From Solidesulfovibrio sp. (GTDB taxonomy: Bacteria; Desulfobacterota; Desulfovibrionia; Desulfovibrionales; Desulfovibrionaceae): a DNA stretch of 33,975 nt. The notes under the pieces were generated by a model. The model had not been told where the DNA came from. It ran no database searches and saw nothing but the letters and a program-made list of their open reading frames with translations. The stretch is taken from NCBI RefSeq assembly GCF_029978005.1, contig NZ_JARKOZ010000033.1, positions 1 to 33,975 of the forward strand. Reading direction: 5' to 3'. The position numbers and the translations under genes were made by a program. How positions within the stretch are numbered: the stretch's first letter is position 1; each line of letters opens with the position of its first letter. Positions 32,667-33,975 of the stretch are shown piece after piece.

Positions 32667-33812
32667 ATGGCATTCATTTCTTCCGGATACAATCCCGACA
32701 AACCCATGGAAGGTCGGATCACGGATATCGGCCCTCGTAATTTCGAGGAGTTCTATCCGCCGGTCATCAAGAAGAACAAAGGTCAGTGGGACTACCACGA
32801 GATCGTCAAGCCCGGCGTGCTCAAGCACGTGGCCCTGTCCGGCGACACGGTCTACACCGTGCGCGTCGGCGCCGCCCGCCTCATGAGCGTCACGCACATC
32901 CGCGAGATCTGCGAGATCGCCGACAAGCACTGCGGCGGCCATCTGCGCTTCACCACGCGCAACAACGTGGAGTTCATGGTCGAGACCGAGGCCGCGGCCA
33001 ACGCCCTCGTCGCCGACCTCGAGACCCGCAAGTTCCCCGGCGGCAGCTACAAGTTCCCCGTCGGCGGCACCGGCGCCTGCGTCTCCAACATCGTCCACAC
33101 CCAGGGCTACGTGCACTGCCACACCCCGGCCACCGACGCCTCCGGCCCGGTCAAGGCCGTCATGGACGAGATGTTCTCCTACTTCCAGTCCATGACCCTG
33201 CCGGCCATGGTCCGCATCTCGCTCGCCTGCTGCCTCAACATGTGCGGCGCGGTCCACTGCTCCGACATCGGCATCGTCGGCATCCACCGCAAGCCCCCCA
33301 TCGTCGAGCACGACCGCCTGGACAACATCTGCGAAGTGCCGCTCGCCGTCTCCGCCTGCCCCACCGGCGCCATCAAGCCGACCAAGGTCGAGGTCGACGG
33401 CAAGAAGCTCAACTCCGTCGCGGTCAACGCCTCGCGCTGCATGTACTGCGGCAACTGCTACACCATGTGCCCCTCGCTGCCCCTCTCCGACCAGGAAGGC
33501 GACGGCGTGATCATCATGGTGGGTGGCAAGGTGTCCAACCGCATCTCCATGCCCAAGTTCTCCAAGGTGGCCGTGGCCTTCATCCCCAACGAGCCGCCCC
33601 GCTGGCCTACCCTGGCCAAGGTGGTCAAGAAGATCATCGAAGTGTACGCGGCTGAAGCCAACAAGTACGAGCGCCTGGGCGACTGGGCCGAGCGCATCGG
33701 CTGGGAGAGCTTCTTCGAGAAGTGCGAGCTGGACTTCACGCACCACCTGATCGACGACTTCCGCGATCCGGCGTACTTCACCTGGCGTCAGTCCACCAAC
33801 TTCAATTTCTAG
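32667..33812 (+). CDS. dsrB: Dissimilatory sulfite reductase beta subunit
   Basis: 381 aa. Cluster and siroheme motifs: [33 protein letters not shown], and the ferredoxin insert with ACPTGAI and [12 protein letters not shown]. The catalytic siroheme is bound mainly by this chain. A GGGGGA ribosome site lies before the ATG. It is followed by a strong hairpin and then dsrD. Confidence 0.98.
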   Translation: MAFISSGYNPDKPMEGRITDIGPRNFEEFYPPVIKKNKGQWDYHEIVKPGVLKHVALSGDTVYTVRVGAARLMSVTHIREICEIADKHCGGHLRFTTRNNVEFMVETEAAANALVADLETRKFPGGSYKFPVGGTGACVSNIVHTQGYVHCHTPATDASGPVKAVMDEMFSYFQSMTLPAMVRISLACCLNMCGAVHCSDIGIVGIHRKPPIVEHDRLDNICEVPLAVSACPTGAIKPTKVEVDGKKLNSVAVNASRCMYCGNCYTMCPSLPLSDQEGDGVIIMVGGKVSNRISMPKFSKVAVAFIPNEPPRWPTLAKVVKKIIEVYAAEANKYERLGDWAERIGWESFFEKCELDFTHHLIDDFRDPAYFTWRQSTNFNF

Positions 33813-33827
33813 GCAACCCATACCGGC

Positions 33828-33851
33828 GGCGCGGGCCTTAGGGCCCGCGCC
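33828..33851 (+). other. Intercistronic hairpin between dsrB and dsrD
   Basis: GGCGCGGGCC (33828-33837) and GGCCCGCGCC (33842-33851) form a perfect 10-bp stem with a TTAG loop. No T-run follows, so it is not a normal terminator. It may stabilise the dsrAB mRNA or lower expression of dsrD. Confidence 0.75.
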
Positions 33852-33877
33852 ATCCGGAAACCAAAGCGAGGTTCCGA

Positions 33878-33975
33878 ATGGACGAAGCACAAGCCAAACA
33901 GCATATCATCGATACGCTGAAGGCCAAGACCAACAAGTCCAAGTTCTACCTGAAGGACTTCTACGCCTTCCTGCC
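33878..33975 (+). CDS. dsrD: DsrD, partial (continues beyond window)
   Basis: The first 32 codons are present: MDEAQAKQHIIDTLK, then the basic segment KTNKSKFYLKDFYAFL. This matches the N-terminus of DsrD, a winged-helix-like protein of about 78 aa encoded next to dsrAB and reported to stimulate sulfite reductase. GAGG lies before the ATG at 33878. The C-terminal half lies outside the window. Confidence 0.92.
   Translation, partial: MDEAQAKQHIIDTLKAKTNKSKFYLKDFYAFL

Noticed and set aside
31299-33890. 863-aa open frame on the minus strand
   Set aside because: Antisense to dsrA and dsrB; Gly/Val/His/Asp-rich mirror of their codon bias.

Overview
The window is high-GC DNA that looks like a chromosome segment of a sulfate-reducing bacterium of the Desulfovibrionaceae, most likely near the Solidesulfovibrio / Desulfovibrio magneticus-fructosivorans group. 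Evidence: dissimilatory sulfite reductase dsrA-dsrB-dsrD, a periplasmic [NiFe] hydrogenase operon with its own c3-type cytochrome, a sensory [FeFe] hydrogenase, a Desulfovibrio-type flavodoxin and a SahR-ahcY pair. The genus is inferred; I could not run a search. I saw no tRNA, rRNA, CRISPR array, transposase or phage gene.

Layout. 1-2928 (minus): hydrogenase operon cytochrome-hynB-hynA; hynA runs off the left edge. 3338-6314 (plus): periplasmic ligand-binding protein overlapping a membrane diguanylate cyclase. 6425-6619 (minus): small protein with its own terminator. 7199-9019 (plus): Uup-like ABC-F ATPase, convergent with a minus-strand membrane protein of GT-C type (9086-10972). 11243-13636 (plus): chemoreceptor with a PAS domain. 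13708-16079 (plus): sahR-ahcY with a palindromic operator over the sahR start. 16626-17804 (plus): second diguanylate cyclase. 18252-21692 (plus): tightly coupled operon of a TsaA/TrmO-like protein, a HypB/CobW-like GTPase, a soluble ABC ATPase and a substrate-binding-like protein without signal peptide. 21694-21898: hairpin array. 22100-22543: flavodoxin behind a Fur box. 22672-23034: small TPR-like protein. 23233-26518 (minus): H2-sensor operon ([2Fe-2S] protein, HydS-type [FeFe] hydrogenase with PAS, SpoIIE phosphatase). 26629-30993 (minus): RidA, a DUF2325 protein behind Fur-like sites, an acyltransferase with a small secreted protein, and a YkgJ-type Cys-cluster protein. 31338-33975 (plus): dsrA, dsrB and the start of dsrD.

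How the genes fit together. The ends of the window carry core energy metabolism: H2 oxidation in the periplasm and sulfite reduction in the cytoplasm. Between them are sensory genes (two diguanylate cyclases, a chemoreceptor, an H2-sensing hydrogenase wired to a phosphatase), SAM recycling, and iron-regulated electron carriers. The best candidate for an undescribed system is the 18252-21692 operon. It has transporter-like ATPase and binding-protein parts but no permease and no export signal, plus a metallochaperone-type GTPase with three cysteine pairs, and its ATPase and binding protein appear to share an N-terminal helical module. A second strong observation is an in-frame UGA at codon 3 of the hydrogenase cytochrome, exactly where its signal peptide should start.
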